A stretch of DNA of 64,000 bases from an uncultured Bacteroidales bacterium. Lineage in GTDB: Bacteria > Bacteroidota > Bacteroidia > Bacteroidales > Porphyromonadaceae. The stretch spans positions 1-64,000 of the forward strand of contig CAMYPM010000002.1 of the NCBI GenBank assembly GCA_947290775.1. The letters run 5' to 3'. Under the pieces are notes generated by a model. The model had not been told where the DNA came from. It ran no database searches and saw nothing but the letters and a program-made list of their open reading frames with translations. Below are positions 63,739 through 64,000 of this stretch, piece after piece (position 1 is the stretch's first letter; every line of letters starts with the position of its first letter). Position numbers and translations under genes: made by a program.

Positions 63739-64000
63739 CTACTGTCTTTCCGGCATATAGAATCCTTCTAAAGTTTTATTGGTAGAGGCCGCTTGCTTGA
63801 TCCATTGGTCAAGGACAAAAGTTTTACAGGGATTCAGATACCCCTTTTTACGAACCAACACCTTACTGAAAAGATTTTTCGAGTTAATATCCGGGTTGCT
63901 GGGCCTTGACACACCTAACATATCAATATCCCCATCACCACTATAGGCGAGAGACACTGCACCAATACCTTCGAATTGGAAGTTCTGCGGCATAAACTTT
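63739..64000 (-). CDS. C-terminal part of an unidentified protein (cut by window end)
   Basis: An open minus-strand frame runs from the window edge to a stop at 63739. It reads NFQFEGIGAVSLAYSGDGDI, then GVSRPSNPDINSKNLFSKVL and WIKQAASTNKTLEGFYMPER. The frame is still open before the ATG at 63993, so the start is probably beyond 64000. No domain is recognised; the beta-rich character and position next to secreted-protein genes fit a surface protein. Confidence 0.5.
   Translation of the reverse strand, partial: KFMPQNFQFEGIGAVSLAYSGDGDIDMLGVSRPSNPDINSKNLFSKVLVRKKGYLNPCKTFVLDQWIKQAASTNKTLEGFYMPERQ

Noticed and set aside
1..64000. tRNA, rRNA, RNase P RNA, tmRNA, riboswitch
   Set aside because: By eye no TTCGA-type T-arm with paired acceptor ends or known riboswitch core was found. 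A covariance search would settle it.

Overview
The window looks like chromosomal DNA from a Bacteroidota bacterium of the order Bacteroidales, most likely Porphyromonas or a close relative. The evidence is the gene set: the type IX secretion (T9SS) proteins PorT and PorZ, a Na+/H+-type Rnf complex preceded by an RseC protein, Bacteroidota-only families (DUF4271, Porin_10-type porin, a fimbrillin-like lipoprotein), T9SS C-terminal sorting domains, and promoters of the TTTG-N19..23-TAnnTTTG type instead of -35/-10 boxes. The gene order pepC next to porZ also fits Porphyromonas. No rRNA, tRNA, CRISPR array, prophage or intact insertion sequence was recognised.

Layout. 1-840: a frameshifted RHS/polymorphic-toxin remnant, a terminator, palindromes and degenerate 22-bp repeats. 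870-1589: porT. 1716-11000: ten tightly packed minus-strand genes (flippase-like membrane protein, pepD, fabD, trxB, SIMPL protein, PD40 protein, udp, TetR regulator, fabG, pseudouridine synthase). 11078-21057: plus-strand housekeeping genes (ksgA, rubredoxin, DUF4271 protein, hemD, rnpA, yidD, tatD, HU, a 29-residue basic ribosome-type peptide, rng, recR, GNAT, ligA). 21249-26953: the minus-strand rseC-rnfBCDGEA operon, read from a near-perfect promoter. 27370-34346: valS, trmD, pyrE, an SRPBCC protein, a Rieske-like lipoprotein and a large porin. 34726-57240: a long minus-strand stretch with DUF3256-like and coiled-coil proteins, folB, pepC, porZ, rdgB, a histidine phosphatase, an S4 protein with a disordered tail, GT9, folD, ffh, panD, a LolA-like protein, ftsK, an S41 protease, GT2, mtaB, dnaB and lepA. 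57567-64000: an accessory region of secreted proteins (a T9SS-tailed small protein, an unknown exported protein, a fimbrillin/DUF5689 fusion lipoprotein, a cysteine-ladder leucine-rich-repeat protein with a T9SS tail, a FISUMP-like protein, and a partial gene).

How the genes fit together. Most of the window is core metabolism and information processing: fatty-acid synthesis, folate, pantothenate, haem, tRNA and rRNA modification, replication, segregation and protein targeting. The envelope theme recurs. PorT and PorZ belong to T9SS, and the last 6.5 kb encodes likely substrates or surface proteins, three of which share a short N-terminal beta module ending in an I-D-S-I or I-x-x-I-x-F signature.

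The least explained structure is a dispersed family of 22-bp tandem repeats, present at five intergenic places in both orientations and in every kind of gene context. The unit is about two helical turns long and carries a TTTCAnnTGAAA palindrome. It may be related to the short tandem repeats known from Porphyromonas MITE-like elements, but that link is recalled from memory and was not tested here.
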